DNA of 64,000 nt, taken from Sporomusaceae bacterium FL31. GTDB lineage: Bacteria; Bacillota; Negativicutes; DSM-1736; Dendrosporobacteraceae. Position numbers and translations under genes: made by a program. Numbering within the stretch: the first letter of the stretch is position 1; each line of letters starts with the position of its first letter. Of this stretch, positions 1 to 8,446 are shown one piece after another. The notes below the pieces were generated by a model that worked only from the letters and a program-made list of their open reading frames with translations, was not told the DNA's origin and ran no database searches. The stretch covers positions 30,308-94,307 of the forward strand of contig BIFV01000015.1 in assembly GCA_003990955.1 (NCBI GenBank). Direction: 5' to 3'.

Positions 1-336
1 AGTGATCATCCTGCTAAAACGGCTATCGAACGTCTTATTGCCGGAACCAAGCAACCTGATCTCGTATCAGTTGTTCCTCCAGGTACTAAGCTCCGCGGGG
101 TATCGATTAAAGAGCATGTTGCGTATGTTGACTTCAATGATAAATTGATTAAGAATAACGGGGGCGGCTCAGCAGGGGAAGTGCTATTGGTAGCCGCAAT
201 TGTTAATACATTGACCGAATTCCCTGAAGTTCAAAAGGTGCAGATATTAGTTGAGGGTAAAAAGATTGATACCATTTCTGGGCATCTTGATACGAGTGAA
301 CCGTTGAGTCGTTCGGAAAAAATTATTAAAAAGTGA
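1..336 (+). CDS. GerMN-domain protein, C-terminal part (5' end outside window)
   Basis: The frame is open from base 1 to the TGA at 334-336, giving about 111 residues of a C-terminal domain. The segment has the GerMN pattern: an early AIERLIAG helix, VPPGTKLRGVSIKEHVAYVDF, then GGGSAGEVLLVAAIVNTLTEF and VQKVQILVEGKKIDTISGH. GerMN domains are known from the GerM spore-germination/sporulation protein and related lipoproteins, normally outside the cytoplasmic membrane. The N-terminus, where a signal or lipobox would be, lies off the window, so localisation is not visible. Followed by the thiC leader. Family assignment is fairly sure; the exact role is not. Confidence 0.8.
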   Translation, partial: SDHPAKTAIERLIAGTKQPDLVSVVPPGTKLRGVSIKEHVAYVDFNDKLIKNNGGGSAGEVLLVAAIVNTLTEFPEVQKVQILVEGKKIDTISGHLDTSEPLSRSEKIIKK

Positions 337-365
337 TTGTGTTACCAGGTTTAATTTGCTAAGAT
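337..365 (+). promoter_or_regulatory. possible SigA promoter for the thiC leader
   Basis: TTGTGT (337-342), 17-nt spacer, TAAGAT (360-365). It sits about 30 nt before the TPP aptamer and partly behind the GerMN stop. The hexamers are imperfect, so this is a position-based suggestion. Confidence 0.3.
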
Positions 366-395
366 AATAATGTTATAGCACTTAGTTTCATATGA

Positions 396-482
396 TTTCC
401 ACTAGGGGAGCACATGCTGAGAGGCTTTTAGCCGACCCTTAGAACCTGATTACTGGATAATACCAGCGTAGGGAAGTGGCCA
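396..482 (+). promoter_or_regulatory. TPP riboswitch (THI element)
   Basis: The conserved TPP aptamer blocks are present in order: AGGGGAGC, the pyrimidine-sensor CTGAGA (417-422), ACCCTTAGAACCTGAT, then TAATACCAGCGTAGGGAAG. It lies upstream of thiC and is followed by an intrinsic terminator, so the expected mechanism is TPP-induced premature termination. The fold is known for the family; the mechanism here is inferred from the terminator position. Confidence 0.95.
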
Positions 483-501
483 AAAAGACTGTTAATATTC
501 G

Positions 502-539
502 CAGCCATTTAGCCATTTATTGGCTGAATGGCTGTTTTT
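502..539 (+). terminator. riboswitch-linked terminator before thiC
   Basis: Fourteen-base-pair stem (502-515 with 521-534, one G-U pair), 5-nt loop, then TTTTT. It lies between the TPP aptamer and the thiC start and is the likely expression platform. Confidence 0.85.
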
Positions 540-608
540 CAAAGTGCTTTTAGTACAAGGGTGTCAGTTGATTAATGACAATACATAGTGAACAGGGGGA
601 ACTTATTC

Positions 609-1910
609 ATGGCAACACAAATGCAGCTTGCGCGGCAAGGAAAAACTACAGATGCTATGCAAATCGTAGCAAAAAATGAAGGTATAGACGTTGAGGTGAT
701 TCGAGAACGAGTGGCAGAAGGTACAATATCCATCTGTGCGAATATCAATCATACAGCTCTGCAGCCACGGGGTGTAGGTTTAGGCCTTTCGACTAAAGTG
801 AATGCCAACATTGGAACATCAAGTGCCTATCCTGATATTGAGCCGGAATTAGCTAAACTGGAAGTAGCGATTAAAGCTGGTGCTGATGCTGTAATGGATT
901 TAAGCACAGGCGAGAATATTGATGTTTCCCGTCGGGCCATTATTGATAAATCAACGATTATCGTTGGAACTGTGCCTATTTATCAGGCAACGGTTGAAGC
1001 TATAAAAGGTCGCGGTTCAGTGATTGATATGACTGGTGACGATATGCTGCATGCGATTGAAACGCAAGCCAAAGATGGCGCAGACTTTATGACAATCCAT
1101 TGCGGCGTAACCCAAAGTGTTATCTCCCGCCTGCAGCAACAAGGCCGAGTTGCTGATGTTGTGAGCCGTGGCGGTTCATTCCTGACTGGTTGGATGCTGC
1201 ACAATGGCAAGGAAAATCCATTGTATGAGCGCTATGATGAAATCCTTGACATCTGTGCTCGTTATGATGTCACAGTAAGCTTGGGGGATGGCTTAAGACC
1301 GGGATGTTTGGCTGATGCTACTGACCGGGCTCAACTGCAGGAACTTCTAATTTTAGGTGAATTGGTTGACCGGGCTTGGGCAAAAGGTGTTCAAGTATTG
1401 GTTGAGGGCCCAGGACATGTTCCTTTTGATCAAATAGAGGCAAATATCAAATTACAGAAGCAGATCTGTAAAGGTGCTCCATTCTATGTACTTGGACCAC
1501 TGGTCACTGATGTTGCTCCTGGATATGATCATATTACGGCAGCCATTGGCGGTACACTGGCAGCTTCTGCTGGAGCAGACTTTTTATGCTATGTAACCCC
1601 TGCTGAGCATCTCGGGCTGCCTTCGATTCAGGATGTCCATGAAGGAGTCATAGCATCCCGAATCGCTGCTCATGCTGCAGATATTGTTAAGGGTGTAAAA
1701 GGGGCACGTGAATGGGATCTGGAAATGGCTAAAGCTCGTAAAGCTCTGGATTGGGAAAAACAAATTAAATTATCGATCGATCCGGAAAAAGCTGCTCGCT
1801 ATCGCCATGATCGTAATCCCGGCGGGGCAGAAGCTTGTTCGATGTGTGGTAATTACTGCGCAATGAAAATCGTCGGTGAATATTTAGGAAAACCAATCGA
1901 ACAGTGCTAA
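609..1910 (+). CDS. thiC: Phosphomethylpyrimidine synthase ThiC
   Basis: Radical-SAM enzyme converting aminoimidazole ribotide to HMP-P, the pyrimidine half of thiamine; cytoplasmic. The 433-residue protein begins MATQMQLAR, carries the family's central block [15 protein letters not shown], and ends with a Cys cluster CSMCGNYC for the [4Fe-4S] centre. The ATG at 609 was chosen over the upstream GTG at 588 because AGGGGGA (594-600) stands 8 nt before it. It is the short bacterial form, without the long N-terminal extension of the E. coli enzyme. Oddity: the Cys spacing is CX2CX3C rather than the textbook CX2CX4C. ThiC paralogues (BzaF type) make 5-hydroxybenzimidazole, but the upstream TPP riboswitch argues for thiamine synthesis. 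Confidence 0.95.
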   Translation: MATQMQLARQGKTTDAMQIVAKNEGIDVEVIRERVAEGTISICANINHTALQPRGVGLGLSTKVNANIGTSSAYPDIEPELAKLEVAIKAGADAVMDLSTGENIDVSRRAIIDKSTIIVGTVPIYQATVEAIKGRGSVIDMTGDDMLHAIETQAKDGADFMTIHCGVTQSVISRLQQQGRVADVVSRGGSFLTGWMLHNGKENPLYERYDEILDICARYDVTVSLGDGLRPGCLADATDRAQLQELLILGELVDRAWAKGVQVLVEGPGHVPFDQIEANIKLQKQICKGAPFYVLGPLVTDVAPGYDHITAAIGGTLAASAGADFLCYVTPAEHLGLPSIQDVHEGVIASRIAAHAADIVKGVKGAREWDLEMAKARKALDWEKQIKLSIDPEKAARYRHDRNPGGAEACSMCGNYCAMKIVGEYLGKPIEQC

Positions 1911-1917
1911 TTATTTC

Positions 1918-1958
1918 AGCAGCCCTAGTGAAAAACTAGTGGCTGCTTTTATTTTTTT
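1918..1958 (+). terminator. terminator after thiC
   Basis: AGCAGCC-CTAGT pairs with ACTAG-TGGCTGCT (1918-1947) with one bulged base, followed by a T-rich tail. Confidence 0.85.
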
Positions 1959-2062
1959 CGTTCTGTGGCATACTACCAATGCAGGAAATAGTAGGATAAG
2001 CAAGAAAAATAGTATCATAACTGAATTTACAAAAAACGCAGTAGCTTAAGTAGGTGGTGTGG

Positions 2063-3055
2063 ATGGAACTTAAACAGCTTGGCGAATTTGGCTTAATTGA
2101 TTTACTAAAAGAGAATACGATTGTAGATCCGGCCAGTGTTGTCGTCGGTATTGGCGATGATGCTGCGGTTCTTCTACCAACTCCCCGACAGTTGCAGCTG
2201 TTAACAACAGACATGCTGGTAGAGACCGTTCATTTTGATTTAAATACAACAAGTCCCTGGCAGTTAGGCTATAAAGCCATAGCTGTTAATCTCAGCGATA
2301 TTGCGGCCATGGGCGGCAGCCCTAAGCATGTTGTGATATCATTGGGTATCCCGAAAGAGTTACCAGTTGATTTTGTTCTTAATCTCTATGAGGGGATGAA
2401 AGAGATTTGTCGTCAATTTAGCGTCAATATTGTTGGCGGCGATACTGTGGCCAGCCCTCATGGTGTTGTCATAAATGTTGCAGTCACCGGTGAAGTTGAC
2501 CCTACGCATTTGCAGCGCAGATCGGGGGCTAAACCAGGTGATTTATTAGTTGTTACAGGAGTATTGGGCAATTCAGCAGCCGGATTGGATTTGCTGGCAT
2601 GGGGCAATTGGGAAGAATATGAATTTGCCTGGCCGTTAGTGACCAGTCATCTTACCCCGCAGCCGCAAGTCAAGGCTGGCCAAATTATTGCCGGATATGC
2701 GACAAGCATGAATGATATCAGTGATGGATTAGCTAGTGAAGCCAATGAAATCGCTCTTGCCAGTCAAGTTGGGATTCGGCTGTTTGCTCAGCATATCCCA
2801 GTAACAACAGCGTTGCAAACGGCTGGAGATTTTTTGGGTAAATCAGCTTTGGACTATGCGCTGTTCGGTGGTGAAGATTATCAGTTGTTGTTTACTGTTG
2901 AACCAGAGCAGTATAAAATACTGGAAATCGCCGAACTTGGACAGAAATTAACCGTAATTGGCGAAATCATAGAGGGGCCTGCTCATGTTGAACTTGTCCA
3001 ACAAAATGGAAAAGTACAAGAGTTGGCGGCTAGAGGATATAATCATTTTGGCTAG
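2063..3055 (+). CDS. thiL: Thiamine-monophosphate kinase
   Basis: Phosphorylates thiamine monophosphate to the active cofactor TPP, using ATP; PurM/ThiL superfamily, cytoplasmic. Seen: MELKQLGEFGLID at the N-terminus, VVGIGDDAAVL, TTDMLVETVHF, YKAIAVNLSDIAAMGG and NIVGGDT, all typical of ThiL, plus the C-terminal FGGEDYQLLF block. Length 330 aa is normal. ATG 2063 is preferred to GTG 2054 because AGGTGG (2052-2057) fits only the former. It follows thiC after a terminator, so it may be separately transcribed; tsaE begins 11 nt after its stop, suggesting cotranscription with the t6A genes. Confidence 0.95.
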   Translation: MELKQLGEFGLIDLLKENTIVDPASVVVGIGDDAAVLLPTPRQLQLLTTDMLVETVHFDLNTTSPWQLGYKAIAVNLSDIAAMGGSPKHVVISLGIPKELPVDFVLNLYEGMKEICRQFSVNIVGGDTVASPHGVVINVAVTGEVDPTHLQRRSGAKPGDLLVVTGVLGNSAAGLDLLAWGNWEEYEFAWPLVTSHLTPQPQVKAGQIIAGYATSMNDISDGLASEANEIALASQVGIRLFAQHIPVTTALQTAGDFLGKSALDYALFGGEDYQLLFTVEPEQYKILEIAELGQKLTVIGEIIEGPAHVELVQQNGKVQELAARGYNHFG

Positions 3056-3066
3056 AGGGGAATTTT

Positions 3067-3564
3067 ATGTTGATTTTTAAGACGACTGCGCCGGAGAAAA
3101 CCTTTGAATTTGGACGCCAGTTAGCAGAATTAATCACGCCCGGATTTGTCTTGTGTTTACAAGGGGATTTAGGAGCCGGGAAGACACTGTTTGTGCAGGG
3201 ACTGGCTGATGGACTCAATACTACAGATGCAGTGACAAGCCCTACTTTTACAATCTTAAATGTTTATCAGGCTGCGCTGCCTATTTATCATTTCGATTTA
3301 TATCGACTAGAGCAGCCGGAAGAGCTGTATGATGTTGGATTCTATGAGTATACAGAAGCCGATGGTATAGCCATCCTTGAATGGCCGGATAAGTTTACAG
3401 AGCAGCTGCCATCAGAGCGTCTGTGGATTAAAATAACGCCAGGTGACTTGATTAACGAAAGACTAATCTATGTAACTGCACAAGGTGCAAAATATCAGCA
3501 GGTGTGCGAGGAGTTGAAGAATATTGCCAATTCTAGCTTTAGATACGGCCACCCTTGTGTCTAG
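3067..3564 (+). CDS. tsaE: tRNA t6A biosynthesis ATPase TsaE
   Basis: Member of the TsaB-TsaD-TsaE complex that transfers threonylcarbamoyl to A37 of ANN-decoding tRNAs; TsaE is the P-loop ATPase subunit. Seen: Walker A GDLGAGKT near residue 35, then TSPTFTILNVY, YHFDLYRL and the ILEWPDKF block, all diagnostic of the YjeE/TsaE family. Length 165 aa is typical. SD GAGGGGA precedes the ATG. The last 41 nt overlap the start of tsaB in another frame, an arrangement consistent with translational coupling. Confidence 0.95.
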   Translation: MLIFKTTAPEKTFEFGRQLAELITPGFVLCLQGDLGAGKTLFVQGLADGLNTTDAVTSPTFTILNVYQAALPIYHFDLYRLEQPEELYDVGFYEYTEADGIAILEWPDKFTEQLPSERLWIKITPGDLINERLIYVTAQGAKYQQVCEELKNIANSSFRYGHPCV

Positions 3565-4231
3565 TGTGGCCTTAATCAAGCCAGACACTATGCTGGCTGA
3601 ATTAACAATTCAAACAAAATTAACGCATTCAGAGCTGTTGATGCCTCATATTGCGCAGCTTTTATCAGCAGCCCGAATACAAAAGAGTTCATTGAAAGGC
3701 ATTGCGGTTAGTATTGGACCTGGTTCGTTTACCGGTCTAAGAATAGGTTTGGCTAGTGCAAAGGCAATGGCTTATGCATTAAATGTCCCAATTATTGGGG
3801 TTCCAACGTTAACTGCTCTAGCTTATAATTGTCCATTGCCGGAAGTCTATTTAGCTCCGTTGCTTGATGCGCAGAAAGGCAATGTATATACGGCTTTATA
3901 TAGCTGGCAAGATGGAGAAATCAGAGAAGATCAGCCAGCGAATGTAGGGAATTTTGATCAAGTCCTCGAGCAGCTTGCCAGTTTAGATAAACCGGTTGTG
4001 GTTATGGGCGAAGCGGCTGTGATGTATCAAGATAAAATTAAGCAGGCTGGCAAAAAGGTCATGCTGGCACCGCCGCATCTCATTATGCCAAGAGCTGCTA
4101 GTGTAGGCTTGTTGGGGTATAAGATGTTTAACTCCGGAGTAAAGCATGAGGTCATGACGCTGGAGCCTGTCTATATACGTCGCTCTGAGGCCGAAGAACT
4201 CTGGGAGCGACGTCATGGAGTCTGTGGATGA
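3524..4231 (+). CDS. tsaB: tRNA t6A biosynthesis protein TsaB
   Basis: Scaffold partner of TsaD in t6A synthesis; ASKHA-fold pseudo-enzyme. The protein opens ILALDTAT and contains SIGPGSFTGLRIGLASAKAM, the family signature, followed by VPTLTALAY. Start is TTG at 3524, inside the tsaE frame, chosen because it preserves the conserved first beta strand and has GAGGAG (3508-3513) 10 nt upstream; no later start keeps that strand. Length 235 aa is normal. Its TGA overlaps the ATG of rimI (ATGA), so tsaE-tsaB-rimI behave as one coupled unit. Confidence 0.93.
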   Translation: MPILALDTATLVSSVALIKPDTMLAELTIQTKLTHSELLMPHIAQLLSAARIQKSSLKGIAVSIGPGSFTGLRIGLASAKAMAYALNVPIIGVPTLTALAYNCPLPEVYLAPLLDAQKGNVYTALYSWQDGEIREDQPANVGNFDQVLEQLASLDKPVVVMGEAAVMYQDKIKQAGKKVMLAPPHLIMPRAASVGLLGYKMFNSGVKHEVMTLEPVYIRRSEAEELWERRHGVCG

Positions 4232-4671
4232 GTACCATTCGAGATATGCGAGCAGAGGATGTTAGCGGCGTGCTCGAGGTTGAGCAGGAATGTTTTACTT
4301 TGCCATGGTCGCGTAAAGCTTTTGAGGCCGAACTTGATGATAATGATTTAGCCCATTATCTGGTTATGGAGGATGAAGGTCGTATTATTGGCTATGCCGG
4401 GGTTTGGATTGTTTTGGATGAAGCCCATGTGACCAATATTGCCATTAGTCAGAGCTACCGGCGCCGCGGACTTGGTGAAAGACTGTTGATAGAACTGATC
4501 CGCAGTGCAAAGCAATATGGTGCTCTGAGTATGACACTGGAAGTGCGAGTAACAAACAGTGCTGCTCAAAAATTATATGAAAAGTTAGGGTTTGTAAAGC
4601 GTGGTATCAGACGGCAATACTATAGTGATACTAAAGAAGATGCTTTGATTATGTGGCTCGATTTTTTATAA
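4228..4671 (+). CDS. rimI: Ribosomal-protein-alanine N-acetyltransferase RimI
   Basis: GNAT-family acetyltransferase; the model enzyme acetylates the N-terminal alanine of ribosomal protein S18. Seen: STIRDMRAEDV start, AHVTNIAISQSYRRRGLGERLL (acetyl-CoA-binding RRxGxG loop, about residues 69-85) and LEVRVTNSAAQKLYEKLGFV. Length 147 aa is standard. It overlaps tsaB by 4 nt; tsaB-rimI-tsaD is a widespread gene order, which supports the name over other GNAT roles. Confidence 0.9.
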   Translation: MSTIRDMRAEDVSGVLEVEQECFTLPWSRKAFEAELDDNDLAHYLVMEDEGRIIGYAGVWIVLDEAHVTNIAISQSYRRRGLGERLLIELIRSAKQYGALSMTLEVRVTNSAAQKLYEKLGFVKRGIRRQYYSDTKEDALIMWLDFL

Positions 4672-4739
4672 AATAATCGATTATGGATGAAGCATTCCTG
4701 CCTGTTACTCAGTCTTGAGGATAGGCCTTCTATTAGGGT

Positions 4740-4763
4740 TAAAAAAAGACCGCTTTCGCGGCC
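4740..4763 (-). terminator. second minus-strand terminator downstream of the SASP gene
   Basis: Read on the minus strand, CCGC-GAAA-GCGG (GNRA-type loop) is followed by TCTTTTTTT. An outer AAGACC/GGTCTT pairing (4746-4780) can extend it. It would stop read-through from the SASP gene into rimI. Confidence 0.7.
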
Positions 4764-4832
4764 CAAGGGTGATTGGTCTTATACAATATGTAATTTCAGT
4801 GCAAAGTGTTACAATGATCAAATAAGAATAAT

Positions 4833-4855
4833 ATTAAAGGGCGGCTATGCCGCCC
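4833..4855 (-). terminator. terminator of the SASP gene
   Basis: GGGCGGC / GCCGCCC stem with a 3-nt loop (4839-4855); on the minus strand it is followed by TTTAATATT. It lies 7 nt beyond the SASP stop codon. Confidence 0.75.
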
Positions 4856-4861
4856 ATTCAG

Positions 4862-5062
4862 TTATTTCAAAGTCGATTCATATTGCTCAATCATTTTACG
4901 AACCATCTGGCCACCGACGCGACCGCAATCAGCGGAAGTCATAGTGGACCAACCTGAGGAACGAACTTGCTCAGCAATACCTAATTCAGAAGCTACTTCA
5001 AACTTCATGCGATCAAGAGCGTTTTCACTACCAGGATTTACAGGTTTATTCGAGCGTGCCAT
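4862..5062 (-). CDS. Alpha/beta-type small acid-soluble spore protein
   Basis: Binds and saturates DNA in the dormant spore, protecting it from UV and heat, and is degraded by the GPR protease on germination. The 66-residue protein carries both family hallmarks: the GPR-site block [10 protein letters not shown] and the C-terminal [18 protein letters not shown]. Minus-strand SD AAGGAGGGG stands before the ATG. It is inserted in reverse orientation between rimI and tsaD, with its own terminators and a SigG-like promoter, so it is a stand-alone sporulation gene in a housekeeping locus. Family certain; which paralogue cannot be told. Confidence 0.95.
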   Translation of the reverse strand: MARSNKPVNPGSENALDRMKFEVASELGIAEQVRSSGWSTMTSADCGRVGGQMVRKMIEQYESTLK

Positions 5063-5103
5063 ACAAACCCCTCCTTTCGGGTGTTATTTTTATCACCCGA
5101 TGT

Positions 5104-5133
5104 TAATTTGTGTTTTCAGTGGGGTTATCATAC
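5104..5133 (-). promoter_or_regulatory. candidate SigG/SigF promoter of the SASP gene
   Basis: On the minus strand: GTATG (5133-5129), 18-nt spacer, CAAATTA (5110-5104). Forespore sigma consensus is about GNATR with CATNNTA at 17-18 nt; one mismatch in the -10. Predicted 5' UTR is about 35 nt. SASP genes are SigG-dependent in Bacillus. Confidence 0.5.
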
Positions 5134-5168
5134 ATGTAATTAATAGCAGAAAAATGGAGGCATCTGCC

Positions 5169-6197
5169 TTGGAAAAAATAGCAGAAAAGCAATGTTTTAC
5201 TTTGGCCATTGAGACTAGTTGTGACGAAACATCAGCGTCAGTCGTTGCCAATGGCCGGACGGTTTTATCAAATATCATCTCTTCACAGATCCCTCTTCAT
5301 CAAAAATATGGTGGAGTGGTTCCGGAGATCGCATCGCGAAAACATATTGAAAATGTCATTCCAGTAGTTGATGAAGCTTTAATCCAAGCTGGTGTATCCT
5401 TGAAAGATATTGCGGCAGTTGGTGTTACTTATGGACCGGGATTAGTCGGTGCGCTGCTGGTCGGTGTTGCGGCTGCCAAGGCGCTGGCTTTTGCTGCTGA
5501 TATCCCGTTAGTTGGGGTCAACCATCTTGAAGGACATATTTTTGCCAATTTCTTGGCTCATCCTGACCTTGAGCCGCCCTTTATGTCTTTGGTGGTATCT
5601 GGAGGGCATACTTCGCTGGTCTATGTCAAAGATTATAATGAATTCGAGCTTGTCGGCCAAACACGTGATGATGCCGCAGGGGAAGCTTTTGATAAAGTGG
5701 CCAGAGTTATGGGACTTCCGTATCCAGGTGGACCACATATTGACCGGTTAGCGGCAACTGGCAATATTGCAGCAATCAGTTTTCCTAGGGCTTTAAGCGA
5801 AAAAAATAGCTTTGAATTTAGTTTTAGTGGCCTGAAATCTGCAGTGCTTAACTATTTAAATAGTGCGGCTCAGCGTGGTGAGCCGATTAATCAGTCAGAT
5901 GTGGCTGCAAGTTTTCAGGCGGCAGTAGTGGATGTGTTAGTGTCAAAAGCTGTGCAGGCTGCACAGCAATATGGTACTAAACAGCTGGTATTAGCAGGTG
6001 GTGTCGCGGCTAATAGTATGTTGAAAGATAGACTTGGTGCAGCTTGTGCCGATATGGGTGCTAAATTGTATTATCCAGACCTAGTGTTGTGCACAGACAA
6101 TGCAGCGATGATAGCATGCCGGGCTTATTATCAATTTTGTGGCGGGAAGACTGCTGATTTATACTTAAATGCAGTTCCTTCGCTAAAAATAGGCTAA
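5169..6197 (+). CDS. tsaD: tRNA N6-threonylcarbamoyladenosine transferase TsaD
   Basis: Catalytic subunit that transfers threonylcarbamoyl from TC-AMP to tRNA A37. Seen: [16 protein letters not shown]-terminus, the metal-binding [39 protein letters not shown] and [12 protein letters not shown] at 5169 is preferred because GGAGG (5156-5160) lies exactly 8 nt before it; the ATG at 5154 overlaps that SD and has none of its own. This gives 342 aa, the normal length. Together with tsaE-tsaB-rimI it makes a near-complete t6A set (TsaC/TsaC2 not in view), split by the inverted SASP gene. Confidence 0.95.
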   Translation: MEKIAEKQCFTLAIETSCDETSASVVANGRTVLSNIISSQIPLHQKYGGVVPEIASRKHIENVIPVVDEALIQAGVSLKDIAAVGVTYGPGLVGALLVGVAAAKALAFAADIPLVGVNHLEGHIFANFLAHPDLEPPFMSLVVSGGHTSLVYVKDYNEFELVGQTRDDAAGEAFDKVARVMGLPYPGGPHIDRLAATGNIAAISFPRALSEKNSFEFSFSGLKSAVLNYLNSAAQRGEPINQSDVAASFQAAVVDVLVSKAVQAAQQYGTKQLVLAGGVAANSMLKDRLGAACADMGAKLYYPDLVLCTDNAAMIACRAYYQFCGGKTADLYLNAVPSLKIG

Positions 6198-6373
6198 TAG
6201 CTTCAAATTTTTTGAGGATTTTCCTTCAGCTAAATCACGTTTAAATGTTTCCGGTGTGTACTAGGGGAATACAGTGATAATTTAATAAAAAAAACCCATT
6301 TTATAACAAGGAATTTTTATCAGACAGGTTGAATAAAAATTAATTTAAATATGGCTGGAGGTTAATAGACAAT

Positions 6374-7795
6374 ATGGGAGTAATCGGAGATGTGTGCCGG
6401 AAGATAACCGTGTTATCACCGACGCAGATTGAAATACTGGATAAGCTTAGTGGAATCTTCCCGTTGGTATGCGATTTGGCGCATGCTCAACTAACCGTCT
6501 ATACCAAAGCTAGCGATGAAAATTTGCTGGTTATTGCTGCTCAACTTAAGCCTAATACTAGCTTTAGTCAATATAAGCCTAATTTACTTGGGACGACTGT
6601 TTTTGCTGCCGAGGAGCCGCTCATTTGGCGTACCATGTCAACCGGGCAGCCAATCTGTGGACAACGGGAATGGGCTCTTGGCATGCTTATGGAAATGCAA
6701 ACCTATCCTGTGAGAGATCATGATGGGAATATTATTGCTGTGGTCAGCTTTGAAACCAGCCCAGATGAAATACGCACTGAAGGATATAGTATTTTATTAG
6801 ATACAGCGTATACACTGTTAGTGAATGCTCGTTCTCCTTTTGATGTGAAATTATATCGTGCTCTTTCGGCGAGTGACGGCATAATAATTACTGATGAGCG
6901 TGGTAAAATTACTTTTGCCAATGCTGCTGCCAGCAGCATCTATAAAGTTCTGGGAATTGGCCGGATTGTCGGGCGTCATATTTATGACCGACAAATCAAT
7001 ATGCGTATTACCAAAAAAACAACAACAAGCCAAATGCCTTATGAGACCGAACTGGAGGCAGGCAATTTAATCTTAGTGCAACGCACTATTCCGATCATTC
7101 AGGGCGGTCAGGTTATTCGTACTGTTATTATTGTTGCCGATGTGACCGAACTGAAAAAAAAGGAAAAAGAATTATTAATAAAATCGGCAGTGATTCAAGA
7201 AATTCATCATCGTGTTAAAAATAATTTGCAGACCATCGCCAGTTTATTGCGTTTGCAAGCTCGCCGCACGAATTCACTTCAAGTCAAAGCGGCATTGCGT
7301 GAGAGTGTAAACAGAATTTTAAGTATTTCTGTCGTTCATGAGTTTTTATCACAGCAAGACGCGGAAATCATTGATGTTGCCGAAGTTGCGAAAAATATTT
7401 TGGATTTGGTTATTCAGAATATGTTGGAGCCAGATTTTAATTTGCAGACAATTTTTAATGGTGAAACGGTGATCTTGCCATCAGAACAAGCCAGCAGCTT
7501 AGCGCTAGTGATCAATGAACTCATTCAGAATTCAATTGAACATGGCTTTATCGGCAGGCCTGAAGGACTCATTGGTGTTGATATTGCAACCAATCAAGAA
7601 ACCTATCGTATTGAGATTTATGATAATGGCATTGGATTGCCTGCTGATTTTAGTACTCAAGCGTCAAAAAGCTTGGGACTTCAGATAGTAAGAACACTTA
7701 TTGAGGATGATTTGGGCGGTACTTTTGAATTATATGCTGATAAAGGTACTCATGCGCGGATCACAATTCCCCGGACCATAGAGGGAGGAAGATAA
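6374..7795 (+). CDS. Sensor histidine kinase (PdtaS/EutW type, HisKA_2) paired with an ANTAR regulator
   Basis: Soluble sensor kinase of 473 aa with no membrane segment. An N-terminal GAF-like sensor (about 1-150) is followed by a PAS domain (about 155-260: GIIITDERGKITFANAAAS). The HisKA_2 box EIHHRVKNNLQTIASLLRLQARR has the phosphoacceptor at His278 or His279. The ATPase domain follows with NELIQNSIEHGF, DNGIGLP and SLGLQIVRTL. This architecture is that of kinases driving ANTAR antiterminators (EutW, PdtaS), and an ANTAR regulator starts 4 nt downstream. SD GGAGG is 12 nt before the ATG, rather far, but no better start is visible. The ligand is unknown. Confidence 0.9.
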   Translation: MGVIGDVCRKITVLSPTQIEILDKLSGIFPLVCDLAHAQLTVYTKASDENLLVIAAQLKPNTSFSQYKPNLLGTTVFAAEEPLIWRTMSTGQPICGQREWALGMLMEMQTYPVRDHDGNIIAVVSFETSPDEIRTEGYSILLDTAYTLLVNARSPFDVKLYRALSASDGIIITDERGKITFANAAASSIYKVLGIGRIVGRHIYDRQINMRITKKTTTSQMPYETELEAGNLILVQRTIPIIQGGQVIRTVIIVADVTELKKKEKELLIKSAVIQEIHHRVKNNLQTIASLLRLQARRTNSLQVKAALRESVNRILSISVVHEFLSQQDAEIIDVAEVAKNILDLVIQNMLEPDFNLQTIFNGETVILPSEQASSLALVINELIQNSIEHGFIGRPEGLIGVDIATNQETYRIEIYDNGIGLPADFSTQASKSLGLQIVRTLIEDDLGGTFELYADKGTHARITIPRTIEGGR

Positions 7796-7799
7796 TAAT

Positions 7800-8387
7800 A
7801 TGCAACCATTGCGTGTAGTTATTGCTGATAATGAATCGATTATCAGAATGGATTTAAAAGAAATATTGGAGGAAGCCGGACATTCGGTTGTCGGCGAAGC
7901 CACTGACGGTCTAAAAGCCATCGAACTTACGCGCAAATACCGTCCTGACCTTGTAATTATGGATATAAAAATGCCTGAAATGGATGGAATTACCGCCGCA
8001 AAAACGATTTCTAATGAAAAAATTGCCCCAGTGTTGCTATTAACTGCCTTTAGTCAAAAAGAAATTGTTGATAAAGCCAAGGATTCTGGTGTATTAGCCT
8101 ATTTAGTTAAACCAGTCAAGGAAACCAATCTATTTCCAGCTATAGAAATTGCTTTGTCGCGCTTTCAGGAGTTTGCAGAGTTAGAGCAAGAATTGGAAGA
8201 TGTTAAAAATTCGCTTGAAACGCGCAAGGTTCTTGATCGAGCTAAGGGGATATTGATGGATGCTTATAATCTTAACGAAAGTGAAGCTTATCGGCGCATT
8301 CAGCAATACAGCATGAGCAAGCGTAAATCCATCCGTGATGTGGCTCAAGCTATTGTGGATTCGGTAACCAAGAAAAAAGGTAAATAA
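7800..8387 (+). CDS. ANTAR-domain response regulator (RNA-binding antiterminator)
   Basis: The receiver domain (1-120) has acidic residues at D10, phosphoacceptor D55 in VIMDIKMPEMDG, T/A and K (YLVKPVK). A coiled linker (about 125-145, FAELEQELEDVKNSLETRK) leads to a C-terminal ANTAR domain (about 145-190: VLDRAKGILMDAYNLNESEAYRRIQQYSM). ANTAR proteins, once phosphorylated, dimerise and bind paired hairpins in mRNA leaders to prevent termination. Partner kinase lies directly upstream (GAGGGAGGA SD overlaps its stop). No nitrogen-assimilation or ethanolamine genes, the usual targets, are in this window, so the regulon is unknown. Confidence 0.92.
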   Translation: MQPLRVVIADNESIIRMDLKEILEEAGHSVVGEATDGLKAIELTRKYRPDLVIMDIKMPEMDGITAAKTISNEKIAPVLLLTAFSQKEIVDKAKDSGVLAYLVKPVKETNLFPAIEIALSRFQEFAELEQELEDVKNSLETRKVLDRAKGILMDAYNLNESEAYRRIQQYSMSKRKSIRDVAQAIVDSVTKKKGK

Positions 8388-8394
8388 ATGAATT

Positions 8395-8446
8395 AGCCTA
8401 ATTTGCTAAGTTGAATGACCTAGCAGCTTAGGCTTGCTATTTTTTT
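8395..8446 (+). terminator. terminator after the ANTAR gene, with an overlapping alternative stem
   Basis: TAGCAGC (8421-8427) pairs with GCT-TGCTA (8432-8439), loop TTAG, then seven T. The 3' arm is shared: AGCCTAA (8395-8401) can instead pair with TTAGGCT (8428-8434), with an inner TTGCTA/TAGCAG stem. The two folds exclude each other. Confidence 0.75.

Noticed and set aside
4687..4944. 85-codon frame between rimI and tsaD
   Set aside because: No SD, spans two minus-strand terminators and the SASP gene; composition unlike a protein.
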